From positions 1,178,001 to 1,242,000 of the forward strand of contig NZ_CP120677.1 in NCBI RefSeq assembly GCF_029537395.1: a stretch of 64,000 nt of DNA, given 5' to 3'. The translations under genes and the position numbers were made by a program. The notes beneath the pieces are model-generated. The model had not been told where the DNA came from, did not search any database, and worked only from the letters and a program-made list of their open reading frames with translations. The DNA comes from Tissierella sp. Yu-01. Its GTDB lineage: Bacteria; Bacillota; Clostridia; Tissierellales; Tissierellaceae. Positions 16,270 to 25,490 of the stretch are shown here, in pieces; positions within the stretch are counted from its first letter, which is position 1, and each line of letters opens with the position of its first letter.

Positions 16270-17835
16270 CTATTTAATCTTACTTAGAATTAGTCCTGTA
16301 AGTTTTACAGCCTGTGCATTTGATGGCATTACTATGACTCCAATTTCCTCTAGTCTCTTCTTGGATTCTTTAAGATTTTGAGGGTCATTATCTGTGCCAC
16401 ATACATATCCCACAACACATAGATGTTTACCTCTTGCTGCCATTTTTTCTTTGACATCTATGATTGCTGGTATCATTTCGCCTACTGGGTCCATGTGAGA
16501 GCCATATCCTAAAACAAAATCCATTAGTACTACTGCCATCTCATCGTCATCTGATTCTTTAATAAGACGCTCTACCCTGTTCATAGGGTCTATCATAGGG
16601 TGAGGTTTTCCAACTGTAAATTCATCATCACCAAAATCTATACAAGTATTTTCTGTACTTACATTTATGTCTTTCAGTCTATATTCAGGTGAAAGAGGTA
16701 TATTTGAATATATATCTTTAACATCCTTGCTTAATAGTTTCATACATTCATCAGCTAATGTTCCTCCAGTGTAAAATCCTCTGAAATACTTTTGTTCAGG
16801 TGCAAACTTTTTAACCTCTTCATTAACTATTTTGTCAATTTCTTCAGAAGAGAGGTCAAAGCCATCAAAATCCTTAACCTCCTCATTTCTTAATAAAGCT
16901 ACTGCTTTTCTCGTAGCATCCTCTAAGGATATACAAGGATATGCACCGTATTCTTCAATTAAATTTTTGTCTCCACCTATAAAATCAACTACTACTGGCT
17001 TAGGTGAGTCTTTTACTCTCTTAAGTATTTTTTCTGCAATCTCTTCTGCCGGTGGCTTTGAAACAAGTAAAATCACCTTGGTCTCAGGGTCATTCATCAG
17101 GGCGTCAATTCCTAAGAGCATCATTGAACCACCAATTTCTTTCTTTAAATCTCTACCTCCAGTTCCAATAACCTGAGAAACACCTTCTCCAAGCTTATCT
17201 ATAAGTACTGTAACTTCCTGAGTTCCTGTACCCGAAGCACCAACTACTCCAATATGCCCTTTCCTTACAACATTTGCAAATGCCAATGGAACATTATTTA
17301 TTATTGCAGTACCACAATCAGGTCCCATCATAAGAAGTTCTTTGCTAACAGCAAGGTCCTTTAATTCCTTTTCTTCTTCAATAGTTACATTGTCGCTGAA
17401 CAGCATGACATTCAGTCCGTTTTTCAAAGCCTTTCTTGCTTCATCAGCAGCATATTTCCCAGGAACTGAAATAACAACCATATTTGATTCTGGTTCATGT
17501 TTAATTGCTGAGTCTAATGTTGGTGGCATATAATCGTCACTTCTGGCTTTTTTCTTCTGGTTCAAAAGATTATCTACTTCGATCATAATATCTTCAATTT
17601 TTACCTCATCTTCAACTAGTACAGTAATAAAAAAATCATTTGGTGTTAATTCTTCTATTTCAGCATTGGATAATTCTAATCTACCTGCAATCTCCTTGTT
17701 TAAGTCAGTCGCCATACCTATTAATGCTTCCTTTACACCTTCTATCTTTTTAATCTCCTTTGAAATTATCATCAAAGTAACTGAATCAAAGTAGGTATTT
17801 TTTTTGATCCTATACTTTACACTACTCACTATCAA
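16270..17835 (-). CDS. fdrA: FdrA-like protein (AllF), succinyl-CoA-synthetase-alpha-like fold
   Basis: 521 residues. The middle contains HIGVVGASGTGTQEV (193-207) and IGTGGRDLKKEIGG, the CoA-ligase-like nucleotide loops of the FdrA family, followed by VLLVSKPPAEEIAEK and VVDFIGGD. E. coli FdrA is AllF of the oxamate carbamoyltransferase. This protein is slightly shorter than the roughly 555 residues of E. coli FdrA, and the small gene 16083-16253 may supply the missing piece. The start is uncertain: TTG 17833-17835 lies four bases from AGGAGG and overlaps the allH stop by 14 bases, while GTG 17827-17829 lies ten bases away. Neither spacing is ideal. Coupled translation with allH is likely. 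Confidence 0.85.
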   Translation of the reverse strand: MIVSSVKYRIKKNTYFDSVTLMIISKEIKKIEGVKEALIGMATDLNKEIAGRLELSNAEIEELTPNDFFITVLVEDEVKIEDIMIEVDNLLNQKKKARSDDYMPPTLDSAIKHEPESNMVVISVPGKYAADEARKALKNGLNVMLFSDNVTIEEEKELKDLAVSKELLMMGPDCGTAIINNVPLAFANVVRKGHIGVVGASGTGTQEVTVLIDKLGEGVSQVIGTGGRDLKKEIGGSMMLLGIDALMNDPETKVILLVSKPPAEEIAEKILKRVKDSPKPVVVDFIGGDKNLIEEYGAYPCISLEDATRKAVALLRNEEVKDFDGFDLSSEEIDKIVNEEVKKFAPEQKYFRGFYTGGTLADECMKLLSKDVKDIYSNIPLSPEYRLKDINVSTENTCIDFGDDEFTVGKPHPMIDPMNRVERLIKESDDDEMAVVLMDFVLGYGSHMDPVGEMIPAIIDVKEKMAARGKHLCVVGYVCGTDNDPQNLKESKKRLEEIGVIVMPSNAQAVKLTGLILSKIK

Positions 17836-18754
17836 TCAACCTCCTAGTGTATTGTTTATATAAAATTTTACTTCCAAAATAGATACCGGATATAATATCT
17901 GTACCAGAGGTTTCACCAAAGCTAGCTACAGCCTTTAAATTTTCCATTAAACCTTCAAAGCTGGAATCAGAAAATAATGAAATCATTAAATTACGTATAT
18001 TTTCATTTACCTTACCCTTAGATGAATATTTCAACATCTCTTCACTTACCCTCGTTGTCTTCCCATCTATTTCTCCAATCATTAGGTAATTAAATTCAAT
18101 ACATTCATTTAAGTTCATATTTAAATAGTCATATATATAAATTCTGGAAACCATTAACCCTGAAATAAAATCATCCATTGCTGGGGTAAGTCCAGCACCA
18201 AAACCTATTATTTTTTTTACTTTATCTGAAATTCTTAATTTGGAATAATGTAAATATGAGTCAACAAAATCTAGAAATCTGTCTTTTATAAAAAGAAAAT
18301 CTTTGTTTCCAAAATCTTTGTGCTTTTCATTTAAGAATAACAAAAGAGGTAAAATACCATCTTTTTTTCCTTCATTAATTAGAAATTCTTCTATAAAAGA
18401 TATTTTTCTTTGTAATTTGTTTTCTTTTTCTTTTGAATATGTGAATACTGGACATGAATCCCATTTAGAAGCTTTATCAATTATAAATGTAATATTAAGA
18501 TCTCTTAACCATATAAAATCCTTATAAAAATACAACTTCATATTTGGTTCGATGTTAAAATCTAGAAAAGAAATGTTCCTCGATAACCGTATGGCATTAG
18601 GCGCCATTGGTTTGCTGTAGTTTAAAAAGGTAATAAATTTATTATCTGAAGTAAGGACATTGAATGCATTGTCAAATACAGAATGAACTATTCCTGTAAG
18701 ATGATAGTTCTGTATATGTTCATTTAATTCAATGCATATGCTATCTGCAATCAT
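17822..18754 (-). CDS. allH: DUF2877 protein, AllH/YlbF-like subunit
   Basis: 310 residues with the family signature GFGAGLTPAMDDFISG at 184-199 (GxGLTPxxDD). In E. coli the DUF2877 protein YlbF is AllH, the third component of oxamate carbamoyltransferase. Here it is the first gene of the allH-fdrA-small-allG set and its stop lies inside the start region of fdrA. The N-terminal half is divergent and rich in lysine, asparagine and phenylalanine. The GAGGGG ribosome site is about ten bases from the ATG. The 177 bases upstream are AT-rich and must hold the promoter of the whole block, but no convincing -35/-10 pair was found. Confidence 0.8.
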   Translation of the reverse strand: MIADSICIELNEHIQNYHLTGIVHSVFDNAFNVLTSDNKFITFLNYSKPMAPNAIRLSRNISFLDFNIEPNMKLYFYKDFIWLRDLNITFIIDKASKWDSCPVFTYSKEKENKLQRKISFIEEFLINEGKKDGILPLLLFLNEKHKDFGNKDFLFIKDRFLDFVDSYLHYSKLRISDKVKKIIGFGAGLTPAMDDFISGLMVSRIYIYDYLNMNLNECIEFNYLMIGEIDGKTTRVSEEMLKYSSKGKVNENIRNLMISLFSDSSFEGLMENLKAVASFGETSGTDIISGIYFGSKILYKQYTRRLIDSE

Positions 18755-18871
18755 AGGATAGAACCCCTCGGATTGTTAATAAATTGTTTAATACTATAAT
18801 ACATTATTTAACTTGTAATTTCTTTATGAAATACTCCAAAATTTGGTCATGCCTTTTGTTATTATTTAATA

Positions 18872-18916
18872 AAAATAAAAAACAAAAAATCTTCTTATCA
18901 TTTATAAGAAGATTTT
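18872..18916 (-). terminator. Terminator of the MutS-like gene
   Basis: AAAATCTTCTTA (18886-18897) pairs with TAAGAAGATTTT (18905-18916). On the minus strand the stem is followed by a long T-rich tract. Confidence 0.85.
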
Positions 18917-18931
18917 GGCATAGAATATAAT

Positions 18932-20734
18932 TTATTGATTTATCTCTATCCCTGCTAATTTCATAAGGTAAATTGCATTTCTTGTAGTAGAAACTCCAGA
19001 TCTTAATTTATAATCAAAATGTATTTCATTATCCTCATAAAATTCCCTAAAGTGAAAATTAACTATTCTAGAGTTTTCACTTTCCAGGTCACAAAGCTCT
19101 AAGTCGTGAGTAGATACCATTCCAATTGAATTGGTATCACTTAATTTATTAACAAGAACTTTAGCACCTGTATGCCTGTCTATTGAGTTAGTACCTCTAA
19201 ATATCTCATCCAACAAGTAGAATACCCTAGTGCCTGATTTAGCTTCTTCTATTATACTCTTTATACGAAGTAGCTCTGCATAAAAAGAGGATATACTTTC
19301 ACTTAAGTTATCTTCGACTCTCATACATGTCATTATATCCATTATAGAAGTTTTAAAATAGCTTGAACATACTGGAGCTCCTGCATAAGCTAGTACTAAA
19401 TTAACACCTGCAGTTCTTAATAATGTACTCTTTCCTGACATATTTGATCCTGTTATTAAAACTACTCTATGGTCTTTATTTATTGTTAAATCATTGGATA
19501 CTCTATTTATTAACAGTGGATGGCCTAAATCTTCAGCTTCAAAGATTGACTCTTCTTCATTTATATCAGGCATTGTCCAATTTTGATTATCATATCGTAT
19601 TACAGCAAGGCTTGAAAGGGCTTCAAATTTTCCTATTGCCTCAAGCCATGTTTTAAGATTCTTTCCTGAACTTTTCTTCCATTTCTCTAGTGCTATTATG
19701 GTTTGAAAATCCCATAGTGTAATAATATTGAATATACTATATAGAGAATTCCTTCTATTTGATATGGCATTAACAATAGATGTAAGCTCATCTATTTGTT
19801 TATAGGCTAACTCTCCCTCTTCATTTCTAATTTCTCTTTGTATTTTCTGAAGTAAAATGGATTTAAATCTATGATCCTCAATTAGCTTTAACATATTATA
19901 ATAGGCCCTTAAATCATCACTATATCTCTCAGCTAAATCTATAAGATTATTTCTTTCCATAGCCTTGGTGAGAAGAAAAATAAATTGAATTACAAGAGCA
20001 AATGTTGGCCAATATGTAGGAATTATTGATAAAACATATCCTTGAGCCATTAGTATTAATGTTAAAATTGGCATTATCCTTATTAGGCCAATTCTGAATG
20101 GGCTATTAAAGTACTGATTTTTCTCAATAGCCCAGGATATCAATTCCTGTGGATCATGTATATTCTTAGATTCAATCAAAGCCTCAGCTAGGAATTCTTG
20201 CCTCCAATTGAGCTTATTAGAAAGCTCTTCTACAGCATTTTGTCTTTCCTTAATATCTTCTAAGTTACCAACTACACCACTAAATAATTCTCTAAGCTTT
20301 TGTTTTCCTATAAAAGTTTTAGCCGTGTTTATCCATTGAAAAAGCGACCTTTTACCAAAGATATCTAAATCCTCTGAATAGTTATGATTATGATCCTTAA
20401 AATCCTCTCCATCATCAGTAAAATCGTACCATTCACCATTAATTCGCTTCAATGAATCATTATTTATTTCAATAAATAATTTACTATACTTAATTCTATT
20501 TCTAAGTCTTCTATGAGAGATGACTAGAAAGGTAAATGTACCTAGAAATACAATCAAGCTGATATATAAAAGAAGTTTCTTCCCTTGTAAATAAAAATAA
20601 ATTCCTATATTTAATTCAATTATAAATAGTAAAAGCCTAATAATACTGATTTCTTTCTCCGTTTTCTCCTGCTTTTTTAATAAATTTTTGAATCTCTCAA
20701 CTCTTCTTTCGTACGGTCTGGAAATGTTATCCAT
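18932..20734 (-). CDS. Membrane-anchored MutS-family ATPase
   Basis: 600 residues. The C-terminal third is a MutS domain V ATPase: Walker A GSNMSGKST at 429-437, a conserved FYAELLRIKSI stretch, the Walker B region YLLDEIFRGTNS, and the switch STHDLEL. The N-terminal mismatch-binding and connector domains of true MutS are absent. Instead two hydrophobic segments (about 32-50 and 54-72) and a further hydrophobic pair (about 213-258) suggest a membrane protein. This matches a widespread but little-studied MutS subfamily with transmembrane segments, so a role in mismatch repair should not be assumed. It has its own terminator at 18872-18916, and the small basic gene lies 37 bases upstream. Confidence 0.8.
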   Translation of the reverse strand: MDNISRPYERRVERFKNLLKKQEKTEKEISIIRLLLFIIELNIGIYFYLQGKKLLLYISLIVFLGTFTFLVISHRRLRNRIKYSKLFIEINNDSLKRINGEWYDFTDDGEDFKDHNHNYSEDLDIFGKRSLFQWINTAKTFIGKQKLRELFSGVVGNLEDIKERQNAVEELSNKLNWRQEFLAEALIESKNIHDPQELISWAIEKNQYFNSPFRIGLIRIMPILTLILMAQGYVLSIIPTYWPTFALVIQFIFLLTKAMERNNLIDLAERYSDDLRAYYNMLKLIEDHRFKSILLQKIQREIRNEEGELAYKQIDELTSIVNAISNRRNSLYSIFNIITLWDFQTIIALEKWKKSSGKNLKTWLEAIGKFEALSSLAVIRYDNQNWTMPDINEEESIFEAEDLGHPLLINRVSNDLTINKDHRVVLITGSNMSGKSTLLRTAGVNLVLAYAGAPVCSSYFKTSIMDIMTCMRVEDNLSESISSFYAELLRIKSIIEEAKSGTRVFYLLDEIFRGTNSIDRHTGAKVLVNKLSDTNSIGMVSTHDLELCDLESENSRIVNFHFREFYEDNEIHFDYKLRSGVSTTRNAIYLMKLAGIEINQ

Positions 20735-20771
20735 CTTCTAATTCCTACTTTCTTTAGGGCTTATCTAATAT

Positions 20772-20975
20772 TTATTTAAACAGTTTCTTAAGAACCTTGA
20801 AAATATCAAATGTTGTTTTATTGTATACTTTATTATAGACATATTTTTTAGGATTTCTTACCCAACCATATCCCCTTGGCATTTTTAATCCTGCTCTATG
20901 GACTATTTGTCTTTTAAGACTTGTTCGTGCAGATATTCTTTTCCTTATACTAGGTTTTCTTGGACCTATTTTCAT
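20772..20975 (-). CDS. Small basic protein of unknown function
   Basis: 67 residues from ATG 20973-20975, chosen because GAGGTGAT precedes it; a longer frame to 21023 has no ribosome site. It is highly basic (RKPSIRKRISARTSLKRQ near the start) and contains NPKKYVYNKVYNKTTF, a motif I have seen in small conserved Firmicutes proteins sometimes labelled phage-like. Charge suggests nucleic acid or membrane-surface binding, but no function is known. It lies between the MutS-like gene and the Amidase_6 gene on the same strand. Confidence 0.7.
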   Translation of the reverse strand: MKIGPRKPSIRKRISARTSLKRQIVHRAGLKMPRGYGWVRNPKKYVYNKVYNKTTFDIFKVLKKLFK

Positions 20976-21041
20976 GCTATCACCTCTTATGATTATCTTT
21001 ACATAATAATGGATATTTTTCAATCATTAAGAGGTATTTTT

Positions 21042-22145
21042 TCAATAATTAATTCTTACAAGCCAAAAAATTATACCTTCAGTGTTCCAGCCTAGATCCC
21101 AAGGTACCTTATATCTATCTGCGTTATGTGAGTTTACTAATGCATATCCCTTTGGGTCCATTCCTGAAACAATAGATATATGTGCTACTTTACCTTCCTT
21201 TTCATAAGCGATATAATCTCCAGGCAATAAACTATATGAAGCTTTGAGGACCTCCTCATATGTACCTTTAGCTATTAGAGTACCCCTACCGCTATATTGC
21301 ATATAATTATTGAAAGCATTGGCATTTACCCATGCTTTTGTCCCATTTCCTCCTTCGTAATTCCAAGTTGAGGTTTTACTTAGTCCTCCTCCCTCATGTA
21401 GAACTTGAGATGCAAAATTTGTGCAGTCTCCACCTATTGAATTATAATTCTTGTATTCATTGTTATATTGAAAACTATAATTTGGAGGTCTTGCTACACC
21501 ACAATGTTCATCTGCATAATCAATAGCTACTTTCCTATTTTCATTCAAGTTAGATAAATTCTTAGGTTTACCAGCTTTTATTATATCCTTTACAAACTCT
21601 AGGTTTAGACTTTCGAGATTAAGAGAATCTCTACATGGGTCGCTATACCATTCCTTCGTTATAACCCATCCATTGTTATCTTTTATCAAGTCCAATGTGT
21701 GATATGTTCCCAATCCAAAGGAGTTTTTATCCTCATCAGATTCTAAATTATATTGATAAGTATACTTAGTTGTAACTGCTAATGATACATAGTATCCTCC
21801 TAGTTTTTCCTCTAGATTTCTTAAAAAGATCTTTGATTCAATATCTGTAAATATTGCTGATTGTTTTTCTGCCCAATTATGTAAATAATTCATTTTAATA
21901 ATTTCATTTTCATAGGACCAATAGCCATTGATTTCATCTGTATAATAAAGACTTTTTAAAAAGCCTACATCCTTTTCTAATAAAGCCTTATTTCTTCTAT
22001 CGAATATTTGCTGCAACTCATCTAACATAATATGCTCATCATGCTTAAATCTAACATATGAAGTTATCGATTTTTGTGAATAAAAACAAATCCTTACACC
22101 AATTATAATAAAGATGATTACTATAATAATTACTTTTTTTAACAT
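21042..22145 (-). CDS. Amidase_6 domain protein, membrane-anchored or exported
   Basis: 367 residues with a hydrophobic N-terminal segment (residues 3-22) that would act as signal or anchor. Residues about 203-367 form an Amidase_6-type domain: ADEHCG, then GGDCTNFASQ with the probable nucleophile C241, later VAHISIV and VNSHNADRY supplying histidine and asparagine. Such domains are common in extracellular proteins of spore-forming Firmicutes and resemble CHAP-type cysteine hydrolases. The preceding region (about 40-180) looks like a small alpha/beta domain with a W/Y-rich strand pattern. Substrate is unknown, possibly a cell-wall peptide. Confidence 0.78.
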   Translation of the reverse strand: MLKKVIIIVIIFIIIGVRICFYSQKSITSYVRFKHDEHIMLDELQQIFDRRNKALLEKDVGFLKSLYYTDEINGYWSYENEIIKMNYLHNWAEKQSAIFTDIESKIFLRNLEEKLGGYYVSLAVTTKYTYQYNLESDEDKNSFGLGTYHTLDLIKDNNGWVITKEWYSDPCRDSLNLESLNLEFVKDIIKAGKPKNLSNLNENRKVAIDYADEHCGVARPPNYSFQYNNEYKNYNSIGGDCTNFASQVLHEGGGLSKTSTWNYEGGNGTKAWVNANAFNNYMQYSGRGTLIAKGTYEEVLKASYSLLPGDYIAYEKEGKVAHISIVSGMDPKGYALVNSHNADRYKVPWDLGWNTEGIIFWLVRINY

Positions 22146-22288
22146 TAAATCACTCCATAAACAATACTACATTTCCTTTTAATGTTTATTTTGTTATAAA
22201 GGCAACTATGAATCATTTTTAGAATAAACATAAAAAATTAATTTAAATAAATACTATTATTGATTATACTAATTTAGGAGGGCAATTT

Positions 22289-22501
22289 ATGGCAGTAATC
22301 ACTGGAGTAGTTAAATGGTTTAATAATGAAAAAGGATATGGTTTTATATCTTGTAATGGTGGGGATGAGGTATTTGTCCATCATTCTAATATAAAGGAAA
22401 AGGGACATAATAAGGACTTACATGAAGGTGAAAGTGTAAGTTTTGATATACAGCAGGGACAAAAAGGACCTATGGCAGTTAATGTTCAAAAATTAAACTA
22501 A
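22289..22501 (+). CDS. csp: CspA-family cold-shock protein
   Basis: 70 residues, full length for the family, with the RNA-binding motifs KGYGFI (RNP1) and VFVHH (RNP2) and the usual [12 protein letters not shown] start. It binds single-stranded RNA and DNA and keeps transcripts unfolded. The ATG follows AGGAGG. The last base of the coding region enters a strong terminator, so it is a monocistronic unit between two minus-strand genes. Confidence 0.95.
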   Translation: MAVITGVVKWFNNEKGYGFISCNGGDEVFVHHSNIKEKGHNKDLHEGESVSFDIQQGQKGPMAVNVQKLN

Positions 22502-22536
22502 AGGCTAAAAGGGGCCTGTTCCCTTTTAGCCTTTAG
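22500..22536 (+). terminator. Terminator of the cold-shock gene
   Basis: A 14-base stem (22500-22513 with 22521-22534) around AAAGGCTAAAAGGG overlaps the stop codon. It may also act on the minus strand, where no gene continues. Confidence 0.8.
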
Positions 22537-22543
22537 TATTTTA

Positions 22544-23938
22544 TTAAGCTTGATAAAAAGCTTTATATGCTTTATAAGTCATATATAAATCTACTTTACT
22601 TATTAATTCAATTGGTGCATGCATGCTTAGCATTGGAGTACCGCAGTCTACAACCTCAGCTCCCTTATTAGCTAGGATATATGCTATGGTTCCTCCGCCA
22701 CCTTGATCAACTTTTCCTAGTTCACCAACTTGCCATGATACATCATTAGCATTAAATATATATCTCATCTCTGCCAAAAACTCTGCATTAGCATCATTTG
22801 ATCCTGATTTACCTCTTGAACCGGTATATTTAGTAAGTGTAACACCTTTGCCAATGAAGGAAGCATTATGTTTATCTAAAACATCTGGAAAATTAGGATC
22901 AAATCCAGCTGTAACGTCCCCTGACAATACCTTAGAATTAGCCATGGATCTACGTAATCCTAAGTAACTTGTTATTCCCTGTAAATTAAGAAGCTCTGCT
23001 ACTACATTTTCAAAGAACATTGATTCCATACCAGTGTTGCCCATGCTGCCAACTTCTTCTTTGTCTACAAATAGTCCAACAACTGTTTGTTTTGTGCTTT
23101 CAACTTCAAATACAGCCTTTAGTGCAGCAAATGAACAAACGCGGTCATCATGTCCATGAGCAGCTATCATACTTCTGTCGATACCTACATCTCTTGCTTT
23201 ACCAGCTGGTACGATTTCAATTTCGGCAACCGCAAAATCTTCCTCTTCAATACCATATTTTTCATTTAAAAGTCTTAAAACATTCAATTTTACTGTTTCA
23301 TCCTTCTTATCACCATCATAAGGAATACTACCTATTAATACATTAAGTCCTTCCCCAGTGATACCTTCTCCCATTTTCTTTTCCATTTGATCCTTTGCTA
23401 AATGAGGAAGTAAGTCTGTAATATATAGAACTGGATCATTTTCATCTTCACCTATAACGATATTAACTTTTTCGCCTTTTTTTGTGAAAATCACACCGTG
23501 TAATGCTAATGGTGTGGCAACCCATTGATATTTCTTAATTCCACCATAATAATGGGTTTTAAAAAGTGCTAATCCTCCATCTTCATATAGTGGTTGAGCC
23601 TTTAAGTCAAGTCTTGGAGCATCAAGGTGTGCCCCTACTATTTTCATTCCTTTTTCAAGACTATCCTCACCCATTACAAACAATGCTACGCCTTTTCCTT
23701 TATTCTCTGCAAAAATCTTATCTCCAGAATTAACCTTTCCTTTGGAAAGTACTTCTTCAAAAGAAATAAAGCCATGTTCTTTAGCTTGCTTTATTATTTC
23801 ATCTGTACTTTCCCTTTCAGTTTTTCCATTATCCATAAAAATCTTATATTCTTCGCTAAATTTAAAAACTTCTTCCTTCTCCCCATCCTTTAATTGTGTC
23901 CAGGCGTTAGGAAACTTCTTAACTAAATTCTCAGTCAT
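22544..23938 (-). CDS. M18-family aminopeptidase
   Basis: 464 residues, the normal size. Zinc-site motifs of family M18 are present: VGAHLDAPRLDLK near residue 100, DKEEVGSMGNTGM in the middle, and a final SMHAPIEL histidine near the C-terminus. These cytosolic enzymes remove N-terminal residues, often acidic ones, from peptides. The gene is preceded by AGGAGTGAT and lies 13 bases downstream of another peptidase, an M24 Xaa-Pro aminopeptidase, so the two form a peptide-degradation pair. Confidence 0.9.
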   Translation of the reverse strand: MTENLVKKFPNAWTQLKDGEKEEVFKFSEEYKIFMDNGKTERESTDEIIKQAKEHGFISFEEVLSKGKVNSGDKIFAENKGKGVALFVMGEDSLEKGMKIVGAHLDAPRLDLKAQPLYEDGGLALFKTHYYGGIKKYQWVATPLALHGVIFTKKGEKVNIVIGEDENDPVLYITDLLPHLAKDQMEKKMGEGITGEGLNVLIGSIPYDGDKKDETVKLNVLRLLNEKYGIEEEDFAVAEIEIVPAGKARDVGIDRSMIAAHGHDDRVCSFAALKAVFEVESTKQTVVGLFVDKEEVGSMGNTGMESMFFENVVAELLNLQGITSYLGLRRSMANSKVLSGDVTAGFDPNFPDVLDKHNASFIGKGVTLTKYTGSRGKSGSNDANAEFLAEMRYIFNANDVSWQVGELGKVDQGGGGTIAYILANKGAEVVDCGTPMLSMHAPIELISKVDLYMTYKAYKAFYQA

Positions 23939-23951
23939 AATATCACTCCTA

Positions 23952-25202
23952 TTAATTATCTTGTTTATTCATATATGCTTCAATTTCTTCAACTGTTTTT
24001 ATAATACCCTTTGATAGGTTTTCACAACCATCTACTGTAATGAGTAAATCATCTTCAATTCTAATACCTATTTCTTCTTCCTCAATATATAGACCTGGTT
24101 CATTGGTTATTACCATTCCCGGTTTAAGTTCTACATCATACATTCCTACGTCGTGAGTATCTGCTCCTAAATAATGAGAAACAGTATGGAAATAGTATCT
24201 CGAAATCTCACTTTCATCCTCTATTAAACCTAATTCACTACAGCCTTCTGCTAATATTTTCTTAGCAATTTCATTTAACTTTTTATACTTAACTCCAGGC
24301 TTTGCTGCTTCTTCAACAGCTTTATTTGCTTTAAGAACAATATTATAAATTTGTTTTTGTCTTTCAGTAAATTTTCCACTTACCGGAAAAGTGCGAGTAA
24401 TATCTGCATTATAATATTTGTATTGGGCGCCTAAATCAAATAAAATAAGATCCCCATCTTTCGTTTTGCTGTTGTTAGATGAGTAATGTAGTATGGTGCC
24501 ATTAATACCGCTTCCAGCAATAGTTTCAAAGGCTCTATTAGTAATACCGTTTTTCTTTAAAACAAAGTCAAAATATGCTTCAATTTCATATTCCATCATT
24601 CCTGGTTTGGCATTATCCATCATACTGCTTATACCCGCATTGGTTATTTCTATTGCTTTTCGAATCAAGTTTATTTCTTTCTGGGTTTTTATCATTCTAA
24701 ATTCTGTAATATCATAATAAATATTTTTAATTGCCATATATGGATATCTTTCAATTATGATTTTTGCAAAAGCTTGAGCTTCTGTTATACTTGTTCTTAG
24801 TTCTTGTCTTTCAAGATCTAGATATAATTTTTCAATTTTATTTCTATTTAATATTGAGCCAATTTCATCCTCAAACTTATCTAGATATAGAATATCCTCT
24901 ATTCCTGATTTTTTTATTGCCTCTTCTTCAGAAATCGTAGCTCCTACCCATTTAGCCATTATAGGGTCTGGTCTTTCAATAAATAATTTTTCTGAAAGCT
25001 CCCCATTAATTTTACTCATAGAGTATATAACTTTTTTCTCATCTATACCGGTTATATAATAAAAATTTCTATTTGGCACAAATGGATATTGTTCATCTGC
25101 AGACTTATATGGTGCATTTCCTGCAAATAACAATAGAATACTATCATTATCCAATCTTTCTGCTAGTTTTTTTCTGTTTCTTATGAAGAACTCCTTTTCC
25201 AT
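23952..25202 (-). CDS. pepP: M24B Xaa-Pro aminopeptidase
   Basis: 416 residues. The N-terminal non-catalytic domain has FVPNRNFYYITGI, typical of PepP-type enzymes. The C-terminal pita-bread domain has the metal ligands in LFDLGAQYKYYNADITRTFP, HTVSHYLGADTHDVG, TNEPGLY and IRIEDDLLIT. The enzyme releases N-terminal residues before proline using two manganese or cobalt ions. The ATG follows GGAGGTG, and a TATAAT sits about 40 bases upstream. It is cotranscribed with the M18 aminopeptidase. Confidence 0.9.
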   Translation of the reverse strand: MEKEFFIRNRKKLAERLDNDSILLLFAGNAPYKSADEQYPFVPNRNFYYITGIDEKKVIYSMSKINGELSEKLFIERPDPIMAKWVGATISEEEAIKKSGIEDILYLDKFEDEIGSILNRNKIEKLYLDLERQELRTSITEAQAFAKIIIERYPYMAIKNIYYDITEFRMIKTQKEINLIRKAIEITNAGISSMMDNAKPGMMEYEIEAYFDFVLKKNGITNRAFETIAGSGINGTILHYSSNNSKTKDGDLILFDLGAQYKYYNADITRTFPVSGKFTERQKQIYNIVLKANKAVEEAAKPGVKYKKLNEIAKKILAEGCSELGLIEDESEISRYYFHTVSHYLGADTHDVGMYDVELKPGMVITNEPGLYIEEEEIGIRIEDDLLITVDGCENLSKGIIKTVEEIEAYMNKQDN

Positions 25203-25260
25203 GTAGCACCTCCTAATTAAAATTTTGAATCAATCCATTCTAATATTATACTTATATTTG

Positions 25261-25400
25261 TTTAAGTATCGGAAGAAATTGCATAGCAATTTCATCACAC
25301 CACTGCAACGAGGTGAGTGATTATCACACACCACCTGTTTACTCAAATATGTACCCGACCACTTATAGAAGCGGGGGATATCATTTACCTCGTTATAAAT
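25261..25400 (+). repeat. Structured intergenic repeat, copy 1
   Basis: 140 bases closely matching 40338-40476 in the same orientation. Stem A is GAAATTGC (25275-25282) with GCAATTTC (25286-25293). A closing stem AACGAGGT (25307-25314) pairs with ACCTCGTT (25387-25394). Between them are a GGTG/CACC hairpin with inner GTGA/TCAC and a CCCG/CGGG pair. Ends are similar to TTTAAATA inverted repeats. Class unknown; it resembles neither a T-box nor a riboswitch that I know. Strand is arbitrary. Confidence 0.75.
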
Positions 25401-25448
25401 ATTAGCAACAATTCTTATTATACACTATATAAGAAAGTTCTGGCAATT

Positions 25449-25490
25449 ATACAAAAAAGAACTAGCCCCACACTATTCATGGGGCTAGTT
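25449..25490 (-). terminator. Terminator of the inositol operon
   Basis: An 11-base stem with four G-C pairs (25460-25470 with 25480-25490, AACTAGCCCCA/TGGGGCTAGTT) follows the larA stop and is trailed on the minus strand by a run of T. Confidence 0.9.

Noticed and set aside
22146-22288. TATACT at 22265-22270 as promoter of the cold-shock gene
   Set aside because: Too close to the start codon; the transcript would begin within or after the ribosome binding site.
25261-25400. Identification of the repeat as a T-box, known riboswitch or CRISPR repeat
   Set aside because: No T-box GGGTGG-type antiterminator, no riboswitch core I know, and only two copies with long spacing.
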